Source of the DNA: JAVBLP01 sp031553505
Lineage (GTDB): Bacteria; Elusimicrobiota; Endomicrobiia; Endomicrobiales; Endomicrobiaceae
Direction of reading: 5' to 3'
NCBI GenBank assembly: GCA_031553505.1
Contig: JAVBLP010000007.1
Coordinates: 73,835-137,834 of the forward strand
Length of the DNA stretch: 64,000 bases
Of the stretch, positions 41,861 to 50,516 are shown one piece after another. Within the stretch, counting starts at the first letter, position 1. Every line of letters starts with the position of its first letter. Both the position numbers and the translations under genes were made by a program. Below the pieces are notes generated by a model that searched no databases, was not told where the DNA came from, and saw only the letters and a list, made by a program, of their open reading frames with translations.

Positions 41861-42484
41861 ATGAATCTGGCAAACAAACTCACAGTCGCAAGAATATGCA
41901 TGGTGCCGTTTTTTATACTTTTTATGGAGCTTGACGGTTTTTGGTGCAGCATATTCGCTCTGGTTATTTTTTGCATCGCTTCCATAACGGATTACCTTGA
42001 CGGCGAAATCGCCAGAAAGCAAAATACCATAACATCGCTTGGGATTTTTTTAGATCCTCTTGCCGACAAGCTTCTCATTTCGGCGGCCTTTATATGTTTT
42101 GTCGATATTCCTTCCCTGAATATTCCTGCTTGGATGGTTATAGCCATTATTTCAAGAGAATTTTTAATAACGGGTCTGCGCTCCATAGCGGCTACAAAAA
42201 ACGTTATTATTCCAGCCGATAAAGCCGGAAAATTTAAAACCACTTCACAGATTGTCGTAATTATAACGACAATTGTTATTTTGATCGTTCACGAAGGTTT
42301 TTTTAAGTTTTACAATGTAACGCCTGATATGCTTTTAACTTTTGATAACGGCTCTTACAGGACGCTTGCCCTTGTACTTCAAAAAACGCCTTTCTGGGCT
42401 ACTTTGGTCGCTACTATTTTGACTATTTATTCGGGTCTTAATTATATGCTGAAACACAGGGCTCTCTTTAAAGAAAATGAATAA
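41861..42484 (+). CDS. pgsA: CDP-diacylglycerol-glycerol-3-phosphate 3-phosphatidyltransferase
   Basis: The 207-residue membrane enzyme has the CDP-alcohol phosphatidyltransferase motif D-G-x2-A-R-x8-G-x3-D-x3-D in DYLDGEIARKQN and LGIFLDPLADKLL, and about five membrane segments. It makes phosphatidylglycerol phosphate. pgpA, which removes the phosphate, overlaps by 8 bases, supporting the assignment. Confidence 0.92.
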   Translation: MNLANKLTVARICMVPFFILFMELDGFWCSIFALVIFCIASITDYLDGEIARKQNTITSLGIFLDPLADKLLISAAFICFVDIPSLNIPAWMVIAIISREFLITGLRSIAATKNVIIPADKAGKFKTTSQIVVIITTIVILIVHEGFFKFYNVTPDMLLTFDNGSYRTLALVLQKTPFWATLVATILTIYSGLNYMLKHRALFKENE

Positions 42485-42926
42485 GATAATTTTATTTTTT
42501 TCATCGGTGGCAGGTACGGGCTACATTAAATACGCTCCGGGTACGTTCGGAAGCCTCGCGGGCATTTTATTATGGGCTTTTTTTGTACCGCAGAATTACG
42601 CTCATCAGACGGGTTTTGTCGCGGTTATAATTCTTATTTCTGTCATTTTTGCTTCTCTTGCGGAGGGAATTTATGGAAAAAAAGACGACCAGCGCATAGT
42701 TATTGACGAAGTCGCAGGCGTTTGGATTTCTGTCGCATTTTTGCCTAAAACGCTTATGTTTATGGTTTTGGGTTTCTTTTTATTCAGGGTTTTTGACATA
42801 AGGAAACCTTTTTTTATTAAAAAGCTGCAAAAAATTAAAGGCGGCGTAGGGATAACTATAGATGACGTTGCGGCAGGGATATTCGCCAATCTCATTTTAC
42901 AGGTTTTCAATCTGGTGATTAAATGA
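42477..42926 (+). CDS. pgpA: Phosphatidylglycerophosphatase A
   Basis: The 149-residue membrane protein has the PgpA opening GTGYIKYAPGTFGSLAGILL, the acidic QRIVIDEVAGVWISV motif, and the C-terminal GGVGITIDDVAAGIFANL. It completes phosphatidylglycerol synthesis after PgsA. It overlaps pgsA by 8 bases and the MBL gene by 4 bases. Confidence 0.93.
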   Translation: MNKIILFFSSVAGTGYIKYAPGTFGSLAGILLWAFFVPQNYAHQTGFVAVIILISVIFASLAEGIYGKKDDQRIVIDEVAGVWISVAFLPKTLMFMVLGFFLFRVFDIRKPFFIKKLQKIKGGVGITIDDVAAGIFANLILQVFNLVIK

Positions 42927-43543
42927 TTAAAGTAAAAAAAGTCATTTCAGGCAGAATAGAAGTAAATTGTTATATAGTTTATGATACCGGCACTTTAAAA
43001 GCCGCGATAATCGACCCCGGAGAAGACGGTGATAAAGTTATAGCCGAAATAGAAAAAGACAGCCTTAAGCCGGAAATACTGATAAACACGCACGGGCATT
43101 ACGACCATATACTTTCAGATGAAAATATAAGGAAGAAGTTTAGTATTCCTCTCGCGGCGCACAAAGACGAAATTGCGATGCTTGCAGATCCGCAAAAAAA
43201 CGCTTCGGCATTTTTTGGGGACGCAGAATCGGTAAAAGCCCCTGAAATTGCTCTTGAAGACGGACAGGAAGTAAAACTTTCTTTTACAAAGTTTGAGGTT
43301 ATACATACTCCCGGACACACGCAAGGCGGAATATGCCTGCTGTTTGACGGTTTTTTAATAAGCGGAGATACACTTTTTGCCGGTACCATAGGCAGGACGG
43401 ATTTTCCCGGAAGCAGCAGCAAAGCGATGCAAAAGTCCCTTGAAAAACTAAAAAAACTTGACCCTTCCATTGTAGTTTACCCGGGCCACGGCAGCAAGAC
43501 CACCCTTGCAAACGAGCTGCGCCATAATCCTTATTTACAATAA
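42923..43543 (+). CDS. Metallo-beta-lactamase fold hydrolase (glyoxalase II-like)
   Basis: The 206-residue protein has the MBL metal motifs THGHYDHI, HTPGHTQGGICLL, SGDTLFAG, and a final GHG in YPGHGSKTTLANE. The pattern is that of small glyoxalase II-like hydrolases (YcbL type). The substrate is unknown; thioester hydrolysis is the usual activity. Its ATG overlaps the pgpA stop. Confidence 0.85.
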   Translation: MIKVKKVISGRIEVNCYIVYDTGTLKAAIIDPGEDGDKVIAEIEKDSLKPEILINTHGHYDHILSDENIRKKFSIPLAAHKDEIAMLADPQKNASAFFGDAESVKAPEIALEDGQEVKLSFTKFEVIHTPGHTQGGICLLFDGFLISGDTLFAGTIGRTDFPGSSSKAMQKSLEKLKKLDPSIVVYPGHGSKTTLANELRHNPYLQ

Positions 43544-43558
43544 TAAAGGCAGATATAA

Positions 43559-44443
43559 ATGGCAGATTCCAAAAAAATATTAAATGATTTCATTTCATAC
43601 ATAACAGTTGAAAAAGGCCTGTCAAAAAACACGGCGCTTGCCTACAATTCCGATTTAACTAAATTCCTTGCTTTCGCTCAAAAAAAAAATATGCCGGTAG
43701 AAAATTTCCGCCATCATGATATTACGGATTTTTTATGGGAAGTAAAGACTGACGGTTTAAAACCGCGTTCAATATACCGGATGATGGAATCTTTACGGCA
43801 GTTTTATAAATTTTTAAACTCTGAAGATATTGTAAAAACCAATCCTACGGCTTATATAGCAGCCCCTAAAATACCAGAAAATCTTCCCGGTATGCTTTCT
43901 CTTGATGAGGTTGATTTGCTTTTAAATTCAATAGATTCAAAAGATGAAATGAACATACGCAACAGGGCGATGCTTGAGCTTTTATACGCTACGGGCTTAA
44001 GAGTTTCAGAGTTGATAAGCCTTAAATTTTCCAATATTAACCTTAATGAAAGGTTTGTAAGGGTTTTGGGCAAAGGGTCAAAGGAAAGGCTGGTGCCTTT
44101 TGGTGATAAAGCAAAAAATTTTATGGCAGTTTACATAAATAAAAGAAAACCTTTTACCGATCCGGAAGAAAGCGTCTTTATTTCGCGCCTCGGGAAAAAG
44201 CTTTCAAGGATTGAGTTTTGGCGCCAGCTTAAAAACATAGCAAAAAATGCAGGAATAAATAAAAATATAACTCCGCATACACTAAGGCATTCTTTCGCAA
44301 GCCATTTGCTTGCGGGCGGCGCGGATATACGTTTCGTGCAGGAAATGTTAGGGCACAGTTCTATTTCGACTACGCAGATATATACGCACCTTGATAACGG
44401 CAAGCTTAAACAGCAGCATAAAAAATTTCACCCAAGGGGATAA
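43559..44443 (+). CDS. xerD: Tyrosine recombinase XerD-type
   Basis: The 294-residue recombinase has an N-terminal SAM-like domain (EKGLSKNTALAYNSDLTKFL) and a catalytic domain with R in ATGLRVSELISL, HTLRHSFASHLLAGGADIRF, GHSSIS and the nucleophile Y275 in TTQIYTHL. Spacings fit XerC/XerD rather than integrases. Its activator FtsK is in the same window. No second Xer gene and no dif-like site was seen, so a single-recombinase system cannot be excluded. Confidence 0.85.
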   Translation: MADSKKILNDFISYITVEKGLSKNTALAYNSDLTKFLAFAQKKNMPVENFRHHDITDFLWEVKTDGLKPRSIYRMMESLRQFYKFLNSEDIVKTNPTAYIAAPKIPENLPGMLSLDEVDLLLNSIDSKDEMNIRNRAMLELLYATGLRVSELISLKFSNINLNERFVRVLGKGSKERLVPFGDKAKNFMAVYINKRKPFTDPEESVFISRLGKKLSRIEFWRQLKNIAKNAGINKNITPHTLRHSFASHLLAGGADIRFVQEMLGHSSISTTQIYTHLDNGKLKQQHKKFHPRG

Positions 44444-44451
44444 AAAAGTCA

Positions 44452-44478
44452 TTGTAAAATAAGTGTTTTTTTTATAAA
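44452..44478 (+). promoter_or_regulatory. Weak start-proximal promoter of nadC
   Basis: TTGTAA (44452-44457) and TATAAA (44473-44478) have a short 15-base spacer. The ATG at 44490 is 11 bases after the -10 box with no Shine-Dalgarno sequence. The short spacer makes this a weaker call than the other promoters. Confidence 0.35.
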
Positions 44479-44489
44479 ATCATAAAACT

Positions 44490-45332
44490 ATGAAAATTCA
44501 AAATTTGATTGACGAAGCATTAAAAGAAGACGGCGTTTTTAACGACATTACCACAAAAGAATTTATCGATAAAGATAAAAAAGCTACTGCCGAATTAATT
44601 GCAAACAAACCCGGCGTGCTGTGCGGCACCGAAATTTTCACACAGGTTTTTAAAACTATCAATAAACAGTGCAAAGTAAAGACAATTATAAAAGACTGCT
44701 CCAAAATTAAAAAAGGCGACAGGATTTTAGAAGTGTCCGGCCCTGCCTACGCAATACTTTCAGGAGAAAGAACCGCGCTAAACTTTTTACAGCATCTTTC
44801 CGGAATAGCCACGATCACCAATGAGTTTATGACTTCCGTAAAAGGCGGAGTAACGCAGATTTACGATACCCGCAAAACTATGCCCGGCTACAGAAATATC
44901 GCGAAATACGCAGTAAGATGCGGCGGCGGCACTAACCACAGAATGGGCTTGTCCGATATGGTTTTGATAAAAGACAACCATTTAAGCCTCACGAAAGACC
45001 TTGCTGCCAAAGTGGCAAATTTCAGAAAAAAACATAAAAATATACTTGTTGAAGTGGAATGCGAAAATATAAAGCAGGTTCAGCAGGCGCTTGACGCGAA
45101 GGCCGACATAATCATGCTTGATAACACAAGTTTTGAAAACACAAAAAAAATGATAAACCTTATAAGAAAAAACTCTTCAAAAACGTATAAGCCGGAAATA
45201 GAAATTTCCGGAGGCGTAAACCACAAAACCGTTAAAAAATTTGCCAAACTCGGCATAGAGAGAATATCGATAGGAATGATAACTCATTCAGCCCCTGCCC
45301 TGGATATTACTCTTGAAATCACAATAAACTAA
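44490..45332 (+). CDS. nadC: Nicotinate-nucleotide pyrophosphorylase (quinolinate PRTase)
   Basis: The 280-residue enzyme converts quinolinate and PRPP to nicotinate mononucleotide. Visible motifs are EDGVFNDITTKEFI, SGERTALNFLQHLSGIAT, DTRKTMPGYRNIAKYAVRCG and the C-terminal EISGGVNHKTVKKFAKLG. nadA and nadB are not in the window. birA starts 1 base after its stop. Confidence 0.94.
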   Translation: MKIQNLIDEALKEDGVFNDITTKEFIDKDKKATAELIANKPGVLCGTEIFTQVFKTINKQCKVKTIIKDCSKIKKGDRILEVSGPAYAILSGERTALNFLQHLSGIATITNEFMTSVKGGVTQIYDTRKTMPGYRNIAKYAVRCGGGTNHRMGLSDMVLIKDNHLSLTKDLAAKVANFRKKHKNILVEVECENIKQVQQALDAKADIIMLDNTSFENTKKMINLIRKNSSKTYKPEIEISGGVNHKTVKKFAKLGIERISIGMITHSAPALDITLEITIN

Positions 45333-45333
45333 A

Positions 45334-46275
45334 ATGAATGTCTTAAAAATTCTTTCCGGAGGCAGTTATGTGTCCGGAATTGAAATAGGGAAAGCTTTGG
45401 GCGTATCCAGAGCCGCTGTCCATAAGCAGATAAATATGCTAAGGCAAAAAGGTTTTATTATAGATTCTTCCCAAAAAGGCTATAAACTCGTTAAAAACGG
45501 CGATTTCTTTGATGAAAAGGCTGTTTTTGCGCGACTTAAATACGCTCTGTCAGTCTGTAAACAAATCAAGCATTATCCTAAAATAGATTCTACCCAGACA
45601 AAAATTAAACAGTTTGCCCAAAAAAATGAGCCGGAGGGCTTAATTGTAGTTGCTGATACGCAGACTGCCGCTTACGGAAGGATGAAAAGGGAGTGGAGCT
45701 CTGCTGCGGGCGGCTTGTGGTTTTCTATACTTTTAAAGCCGAAAATCCGTCCTGATGAAGCGTCAAGGATGGCAATAGCCATAAGCATAGCTTTAAACAG
45801 GGCTCTGGAAGTTTATTTAGGGATAAAAACGGAAATAAAATGGCCGAACGATATTCTTTATAAAGGTAAAAAACTTTCCGGCATAATTATAGAAATGTCG
45901 GCAGAACAGGATATTGTCAACTGGGTTGCCGCGGGAATAGGCGTTAACGCCAATAATAAACTGCCGAAAACGCTTGCAAATACATCAATTTCATTAAATG
46001 AGATAAAAGGCGCGGCTATAGATAAGCCCGGGCTTTTGGCGGCTTTTTTTAATGAATTTGAAAGTGTTTATAAAGATTTCCAGAAATACGGTATGGCGGA
46101 ATTTAATGAAGAATATAACTCCAAAGCCGCTTTTATTGAAAAAAAAGTAGAAGTTGACACAGGATTTGGTATAATAAAAGGCATAAATGAAGGAATAGAC
46201 GCAAACGGCTATCTGCTTTTAAAAACTAAAGAAAAACTGGAAAAAATAGTAAGCGGTACATTAAGAAGAGTTTGA
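45334..46275 (+). CDS. birA: Bifunctional biotin-protein ligase and repressor
   Basis: The 313-residue protein has an N-terminal HTH (SGIEIGKALGVSRAAVHKQI), a ligase core with ADTQTAAYGRMKREWSSAAG, the WPNDILYKGKKLSGI motif, and a C-terminal SH3-like cap ending VSGTLRRV. The usual AGRGR of the biotinoyl-AMP loop reads AAYGR. It would charge AccB (35382-35861) and possibly repress biotin genes, none of which are visible here. Confidence 0.9.
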   Translation: MNVLKILSGGSYVSGIEIGKALGVSRAAVHKQINMLRQKGFIIDSSQKGYKLVKNGDFFDEKAVFARLKYALSVCKQIKHYPKIDSTQTKIKQFAQKNEPEGLIVVADTQTAAYGRMKREWSSAAGGLWFSILLKPKIRPDEASRMAIAISIALNRALEVYLGIKTEIKWPNDILYKGKKLSGIIIEMSAEQDIVNWVAAGIGVNANNKLPKTLANTSISLNEIKGAAIDKPGLLAAFFNEFESVYKDFQKYGMAEFNEEYNSKAAFIEKKVEVDTGFGIIKGINEGIDANGYLLLKTKEKLEKIVSGTLRRV

Positions 46276-46299
46276 AATATATTCAGCGGCGGTAATATT

Positions 46300-46737
46300 A
46301 TGTTGAAAAAAACTATAATCACATTGTTTTTTGTATGCGTTTTTGCTGCTCCTTTTTACGGCACTGATAAAGAAGGCGTGATAGTGCTTGATTCTCCGGA
46401 AGAAATTAAGCAGTTTATGCAGATGATTCAAAGCAGTTCCGGGGTTGCGACAAAAGAAGCCGCGCAAAAAGCCGTAAAAGAGCATACGATTACAATAGAA
46501 TCTCCTGAAGAAGCAGAAATTTTCAGGCAGAACCTTGAAGAAAACGCAGTTCTTATCAATGAAAAACCTATGCAGATGGATAATGACGATTTTGACGCGC
46601 AGTACCAAAAGTATATAAATAAGTATTCCGAAGGTGAAAATCCGGAGGTAAGCGGAGCAAATTCAAAACCGGTTGAAACGCCTACTTATAAATATGATAA
46701 ATCTAAAGCCGGTAAACAAAGAGCAATAACCAAATGA
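46300..46737 (+). CDS. Exported hypothetical protein
   Basis: The 145-residue protein has a signal peptide (about 1-21) and two similar phrases, VLDSPEEIKQFMQMI and IESPEEAEIFRQNL, which look like a duplicated helix motif. The rest is charged and low in complexity. No family is recognised. It overlaps the NlpC/P60 lipoprotein gene by 4 bases and may be its partner. Confidence 0.5.
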   Translation: MLKKTIITLFFVCVFAAPFYGTDKEGVIVLDSPEEIKQFMQMIQSSSGVATKEAAQKAVKEHTITIESPEEAEIFRQNLEENAVLINEKPMQMDNDDFDAQYQKYINKYSEGENPEVSGANSKPVETPTYKYDKSKAGKQRAITK

Positions 46738-48143
46738 AAAAACATATTTTATTCCTATTATCACTTCCTTTTCTTGCATTTGTTTTTGCATGTTCCTCTA
46801 CCAGCGGCTCCAATTTCAAGCAATTGGCAGCTGAAGGCTCGTTGGCACCTTCAAAAGAGTTTGCCATTGCGCCCGCTCCTTCTTCTTTGCAGGATGTAGG
46901 CAGATCCATGAAGACGGCTGGGTATTGGGTAGCCAAACTAACTGATCCTGACAAGGTAATGCTAACCAATAAAGAAATCAACGCAATCAACGCAAAAACG
47001 GTAGGCGCCAGCATATACATAAATAACGTGCAGTATTTTCCTACGGTTTATGTCAGGAAAAACGCTGAAACCCTTCACAAAAAGATGGTCAATATTTTTT
47101 CCAAATATTATGACGGTTTTTCGAAGGATCCGGTAGGCAGCGCGTATTTTGACAATATGGAAAAAAATGTTAACTATACGCTTTTCAATACTACCGCAAG
47201 CGTGCGCTTTGCAATGACGGTCAAATACGCGGAGTTACGGGCGCTTCCCACAAGGGAGCCGCTTTTTTCTTCATTAGATACGCTTGATTTAGACAGGGTG
47301 CAGGTTACCCAGCTTGATTTGGCGTCGCCTTTGGCTGTTTTGTATGAAACAAAAGATAAGCAGTGGTTTTATGTTGCTTCCGAAATTGCGGAAGGCTGGA
47401 TAGAACAGGATTCAATAGCTTTCTGCCCGCAAAATACCATAAGGGATTATAAAAGGTGGGATAAATTTGCCGTTACAATATCCCCGAGAAATGATATCTA
47501 CATGAATAAAGAGCTTACCGATTTTTTTGATTATGTAAACATGGGGACATATCTTCCCGTGGCAAATGTATATGAGGATATACTTGAAGTAAGGATACCT
47601 ATAAGTAAAGCAAACCAGGCGTTGGGTTTTCAAAAAGCCTATATTAAAAAATCTGACGCTTCGCTCGGCCTTATGAAGTATACGCAGCGCAATGTCCTTA
47701 CGCAGGCTTTTAAGCATCTAAATTCGCCTTACGGCTGGGGAGGGATGAACGGCGAGCAGGACTGCTCCAGCTTTTTAAAGCAGGTTTTTGCGTGTTTCGG
47801 TATTATTTTGCCGAGGAATTCTACCGGCCAAATTCAAACCGGGATATTTGCTGGAAGTTTTGACGCGGCAGATCCGGAGCAGCTAAGGGCGCAAAAAATA
47901 ATTAAAAACGGCGTTCCCGGGATGACATTGATTTATTTTCCGGGGCATATAATGCTTTATATCGGAAGCGAAGGCGGCAAGCCTTATATAATACATTCAA
48001 TCTGGGGTTACGGGGAGGATACTGAAGACCTTGCCACGACTTTTCTTATCAACAGGGTTGCGGTTACGACAATGGATGTCGGCGCATCTTCCAAAAAAGG
48101 CTCTTTGCTGAAAAGAACTACCCTGATGAAGATAATTAAATGA
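46734..48143 (+). CDS. NlpC/P60 lipoprotein with SH3-like domains
   Basis: The 469-residue lipoprotein (lipobox VFAC, cysteine about 20) has an N-terminal stabilising region, SH3-like modules around 155-300 (LRALPTREPLFSS, AVLYETKDKQWFYVASEI), and a C-terminal NlpC/P60 peptidase with C344 in GEQDCSSFLK and H405 in FPGHIMLYIG. It should cut peptidoglycan peptides. It overlaps neighbours on both sides by 4 bases. Confidence 0.85.
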   Translation: MKKHILFLLSLPFLAFVFACSSTSGSNFKQLAAEGSLAPSKEFAIAPAPSSLQDVGRSMKTAGYWVAKLTDPDKVMLTNKEINAINAKTVGASIYINNVQYFPTVYVRKNAETLHKKMVNIFSKYYDGFSKDPVGSAYFDNMEKNVNYTLFNTTASVRFAMTVKYAELRALPTREPLFSSLDTLDLDRVQVTQLDLASPLAVLYETKDKQWFYVASEIAEGWIEQDSIAFCPQNTIRDYKRWDKFAVTISPRNDIYMNKELTDFFDYVNMGTYLPVANVYEDILEVRIPISKANQALGFQKAYIKKSDASLGLMKYTQRNVLTQAFKHLNSPYGWGGMNGEQDCSSFLKQVFACFGIILPRNSTGQIQTGIFAGSFDAADPEQLRAQKIIKNGVPGMTLIYFPGHIMLYIGSEGGKPYIIHSIWGYGEDTEDLATTFLINRVAVTTMDVGASSKKGSLLKRTTLMKIIK

Positions 48144-48352
48144 AGCCGGATTTTTTAAGGACGGTCAAGCTTGCCTTATATTTTGTATCTTTTGCCGAAA
48201 TTTTTTTATTCGGTTATCTTGGCAAACAGAGCGGCCAAAATACAAAGATGATGATAATAGCGCTTGGATTGTTGGTTTTAAACATATTAATTTATAAACT
48301 TGTTTCAAAAAAATATAAGGGGATGCGGGCAAATGCCGGTAAAAACGATTAA
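48140..48352 (+). CDS. Tiny two-segment membrane protein 1
   Basis: The 70-residue protein has two hydrophobic segments (about 9-27 and 36-54), a basic C-terminus and no recognised domain. It overlaps the NlpC/P60 stop by 4 bases and the next gene by 20 bases. Confidence 0.55.
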   Translation: MKPDFLRTVKLALYFVSFAEIFLFGYLGKQSGQNTKMMIIALGLLVLNILIYKLVSKKYKGMRANAGKND

Positions 48353-48530
48353 AAAACTGTTTTACGCGCTGTTTTTGCTGGATATTCTTGCCGGCATAGC
48401 GGTAGGTTTTATTTTAAGCGCTTTTGCCGGAATTGTGACAGCCGCGGTGCTTTTAGTGTTAAATATTACCGTTTTTATAATGCTTTTAAAAATGTCAAAA
48501 ATTACGGAAGGTAAAAATGGACAAAATTGA
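48333..48530 (+). CDS. Tiny two-segment membrane protein 2
   Basis: The 65-residue protein has two hydrophobic segments (about 8-30 and 33-52) and shares LLVLNI with protein 1. The ATG at 48333 is preferred over an in-frame TTG at 48300 because GGG precedes it and the extension lies wholly inside the upstream gene. It overlaps both neighbours. Confidence 0.5.
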   Translation: MPVKTIKKLFYALFLLDILAGIAVGFILSAFAGIVTAAVLLVLNITVFIMLLKMSKITEGKNGQN

Positions 48531-48729
48531 TTTCAGCGCTAAAGCGAAACTTTATAAGTATATGTTTTTAATTTCTACTGTTTCAGGCGTTTTAGGGATT
48601 TACGTCTTATTTAAAGGCTTTTCTGCGGTTTTAGGGTGGATTTTAGTAGGCATTTGGGCGGTGCTTGCGGTAGTCGTAAGAGTTTTGATAATGCAGGACA
48701 AAAAAATCATGAAAAACACTAAAATATAA
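48517..48729 (+). CDS. Tiny two-segment membrane protein 3
   Basis: The 70-residue protein has two hydrophobic segments (about 14-31 and 38-58) and a basic tail. GGAAGG precedes the ATG. It overlaps protein 2 by 14 bases and precedes the YbaB gene by 14 bases. No family is recognised. The size and polarity match the two genes before it. Confidence 0.5.
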   Translation: MDKIDFSAKAKLYKYMFLISTVSGVLGIYVLFKGFSAVLGWILVGIWAVLAVVVRVLIMQDKKIMKNTKI

Positions 48730-48743
48730 AAGGAGATTTTCAG

Positions 48744-49040
48744 ATGGAACTGTTTAAGATGGCTAAAGAAGCAATGTCGATGAGAAGCAAAGTAAACGAG
48801 ATGGATAAAAAACTTAAAGCCCATATTATAGATGTTGAATATAAGGGCATAAAAATAAAAGTTAATGCGAAAAACGAATTTTTAGAGTTTAATATGCCGC
48901 AGGAACTTATGAATGAAAAAAAAGAAAAAGCGCAAAAACTTATTCTTGAAGCTTTCCAGTCCGCAGGCAAAAAAGCGCAGGACGTTATGGCGGAAGAAGC
49001 CAAAGCCCTGACCGGCGGCATGAAAATTCCAGGAATGTAA
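48744..49040 (+). CDS. YbaB/EbfC-family nucleoid-associated protein
   Basis: The 98-residue protein matches YbaB: an N-terminal helix, a central beta-sheet (YKGIKIKVNAKNEFLEFNMP), and a C-terminal helix ending KALTGGMKIPGM. It binds DNA as a dimer. In many genomes it sits with dnaX and recR; neither is here. A bidirectional terminator follows. Confidence 0.8.
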   Translation: MELFKMAKEAMSMRSKVNEMDKKLKAHIIDVEYKGIKIKVNAKNEFLEFNMPQELMNEKKEKAQKLILEAFQSAGKKAQDVMAEEAKALTGGMKIPGM

Positions 49041-49055
49041 AAAATATTAAAATTA

Positions 49056-49098
49056 AAAAAAAAGCAGGCGGTAAATTAAATACCGCCTGCTTTTTTTT
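49056..49098. terminator. Bidirectional terminator
   Basis: A perfect 10-base stem GCAGGCGGTA (49064-49073) with TACCGCCTGC (49081-49090), flanked by eight A and eight T. It serves the YbaB run and the minus-strand flavin reductase-like gene. Confidence 0.92.
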
Positions 49099-49169
49099 AG
49101 GCTTGTTTTACCATAATCATTGCTTTATTTGTCAAAAGACTTTGCTGCTTGCGCTTTGCATTTTTTGTT

Positions 49170-49688
49170 TTAATTGCTTGCCGTTTTAACGTATGTCGGC
49201 GCGTTTTTTGCTGTCATGCCGCCTTTAACTTTGTGGTAGTATTCGTAGGTCATTGTTTCTTTCGTGTCATCTATCACTTTCATATCAGTAACTTTGCCGA
49301 TAAATATTATATGTGAGCCTGTATCAGTTTTGCTGACAACATCAAGTTCATATACCGCGGTTGCGTACGCCGTCACTACGGGTATGCCGCTTGCTGATGT
49401 TATGTGTTCAACGTTTTCAAATTTATTCACGTCTCTTCCGGATCTGAAACCAAATTTTCCCAAAAATTCAAACGGCGCATCCTGCGATATTGCGCTCATT
49501 GCAAACTTACCGGATTTTTCTATTAATTCGCAGGTAAAGTTCTTCTTTGAAACGCACGCGGCAAACTGTACCGGGTCAGATGTAACCTGTATTACCGCGT
49601 TAGCCACCTGCCCGCTCGCTTTTCCTTCCGAAGCGGCGGATATTATGTAAATCCCGTACTGCATTTTTGTCAGAGCTTTAAAGTCCAT
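49170..49688 (-). CDS. Flavin reductase-like FMN-binding protein
   Basis: The 172-residue protein opens DFKALTKMQYGIYIISAASE, with ANAVIQVTSDPVQFAACVSK and FRSGRDVNKFENV. These match the split-barrel FMN domain found in flavin reductases and at the N-terminus of some high-molecular-weight rubredoxins. The substrate is unknown. It is a single-gene minus-strand unit. Confidence 0.75.
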   Translation of the reverse strand: MDFKALTKMQYGIYIISAASEGKASGQVANAVIQVTSDPVQFAACVSKKNFTCELIEKSGKFAMSAISQDAPFEFLGKFGFRSGRDVNKFENVEHITSASGIPVVTAYATAVYELDVVSKTDTGSHIIFIGKVTDMKVIDDTKETMTYEYYHKVKGGMTAKNAPTYVKTASN

Positions 49689-49711
49689 ATTATTGTTATC
49701 CTGTTATGATT

Positions 49712-50410
49712 TTATTTGAATATTCCGCCGGATTCTTTGCACCAAAGTATCATATCAAGCTGCGGCATAGGGATGCCTGTCTTTTTCGCGAAAGCCTGCA
49801 TATCTTTTTCTATTTTCGCGTAAATTTTCGGTGTAAGGCTTTTGGGCACTTCTTTTATTGCGCCGTATTTTTGGAGATTTTTAAGTATGTGCCTGTCCAA
49901 AATAGCAAGATCTTTGCCGATGCCTATATTTCTTAAAAAATGCCCCGCTTCTTTATAGCCTATTCCTTTTACGTTTTTAATTATCCATTCGCGCAGTTCG
50001 TATATATTGTCAAAAGACGCCAGTTTTTCTTTGATTTTCATACTGCCTTTTACTGTGAAAAGATTTCTGGCTTGAGTAACGTATTTTGCTTTATTGTTTC
50101 TAAAGCGCACCATGTTAATTATTGCTGCTATTTCTTTATCCGGCGCGTTAAAAATCATATTTTTATCCGCGAGGGCATTTACCGCCGCCCAGCACGAAAC
50201 GGCTTTGCTTTGGGGCGTAAAAAGGCAGAAAACAAGCTCAGCAAATATTTCTTCTTCCGAGCCTTTTTTCCATACATTGTCAAAATGCTTTTCCCTTTGC
50301 GAGGCGAGGTGCTGTATCTTTTTCCAGAATTTTTTTAATTCCGCCGCATTTCCCGGGTTTTCGGTAGGAGTTTCGAGAAAATCTATTTTTATAAGGGGAT
50401 TTTTTTTCAT
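49712..50410 (-). CDS. 8-oxoguanine DNA glycosylase/lyase of the archaeal Ogg type
   Basis: The 232-residue HhH-GPD glycosylase has the helix-hairpin-helix segment IIKNVKGIGYKEAGHFLRN with its catalytic lysine and the aspartate in LAILDRHILKNL. The length and the IYAKIEKDM and C-terminal MILWCKESG segments fit the Ogg2 subfamily. The ATG at 50410 was chosen because it has a start-proximal -10 box; the reading frame extending to 50626 overlaps lexA. It is divergent from lexA. Confidence 0.82.
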   Translation of the reverse strand: MKKNPLIKIDFLETPTENPGNAAELKKFWKKIQHLASQREKHFDNVWKKGSEEEIFAELVFCLFTPQSKAVSCWAAVNALADKNMIFNAPDKEIAAIINMVRFRNNKAKYVTQARNLFTVKGSMKIKEKLASFDNIYELREWIIKNVKGIGYKEAGHFLRNIGIGKDLAILDRHILKNLQKYGAIKEVPKSLTPKIYAKIEKDMQAFAKKTGIPMPQLDMILWCKESGGIFK

Positions 50411-50416
50411 GCGTTC

Positions 50417-50422
50417 ATTATA
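50417..50422 (-). promoter_or_regulatory. -10 box of the Ogg-type gene, 6 bases from the ATG
   Basis: TATAAT on the minus strand lies only 6 bases before the ATG at 50410, with no Shine-Dalgarno sequence and no clear -35 box at 17 bases. Confidence 0.45.
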
Positions 50423-50461
50423 CAACTTTTTTGGATCAAACACACGGTACAAGCGTAAAGC

Positions 50462-50491
50462 TTGACAAGGAATACAGATGTATGCTATAAA
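50462..50491 (+). promoter_or_regulatory. Promoter of lexA
   Basis: TTGACA (50462-50467), 18 bases, TATAAA (50486-50491). The ATG at 50517 follows GGAGGGG, so this transcript has a normal leader, unlike its divergent neighbour. Confidence 0.75.
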
Positions 50492-50497
50492 TGCATA
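50481..50497 (+). promoter_or_regulatory. Candidate LexA operator
   Basis: The inverted repeat TATGC-N7-GCATA straddles the -10 box of lexA, the position expected for an autorepressed SOS operator. It is not the E. coli CTGT-N8-ACAG site; LexA sites differ between phyla. No second copy was noticed in the window. Confidence 0.5.
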
Positions 50498-50516
50498 TAT
50501 AATATTCGGAGGGGAT

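Noticed and set aside
43559..44490. A dif site near xerD
   Set aside because: No 28-base imperfect palindrome of dif type was seen near the gene or elsewhere in the window.
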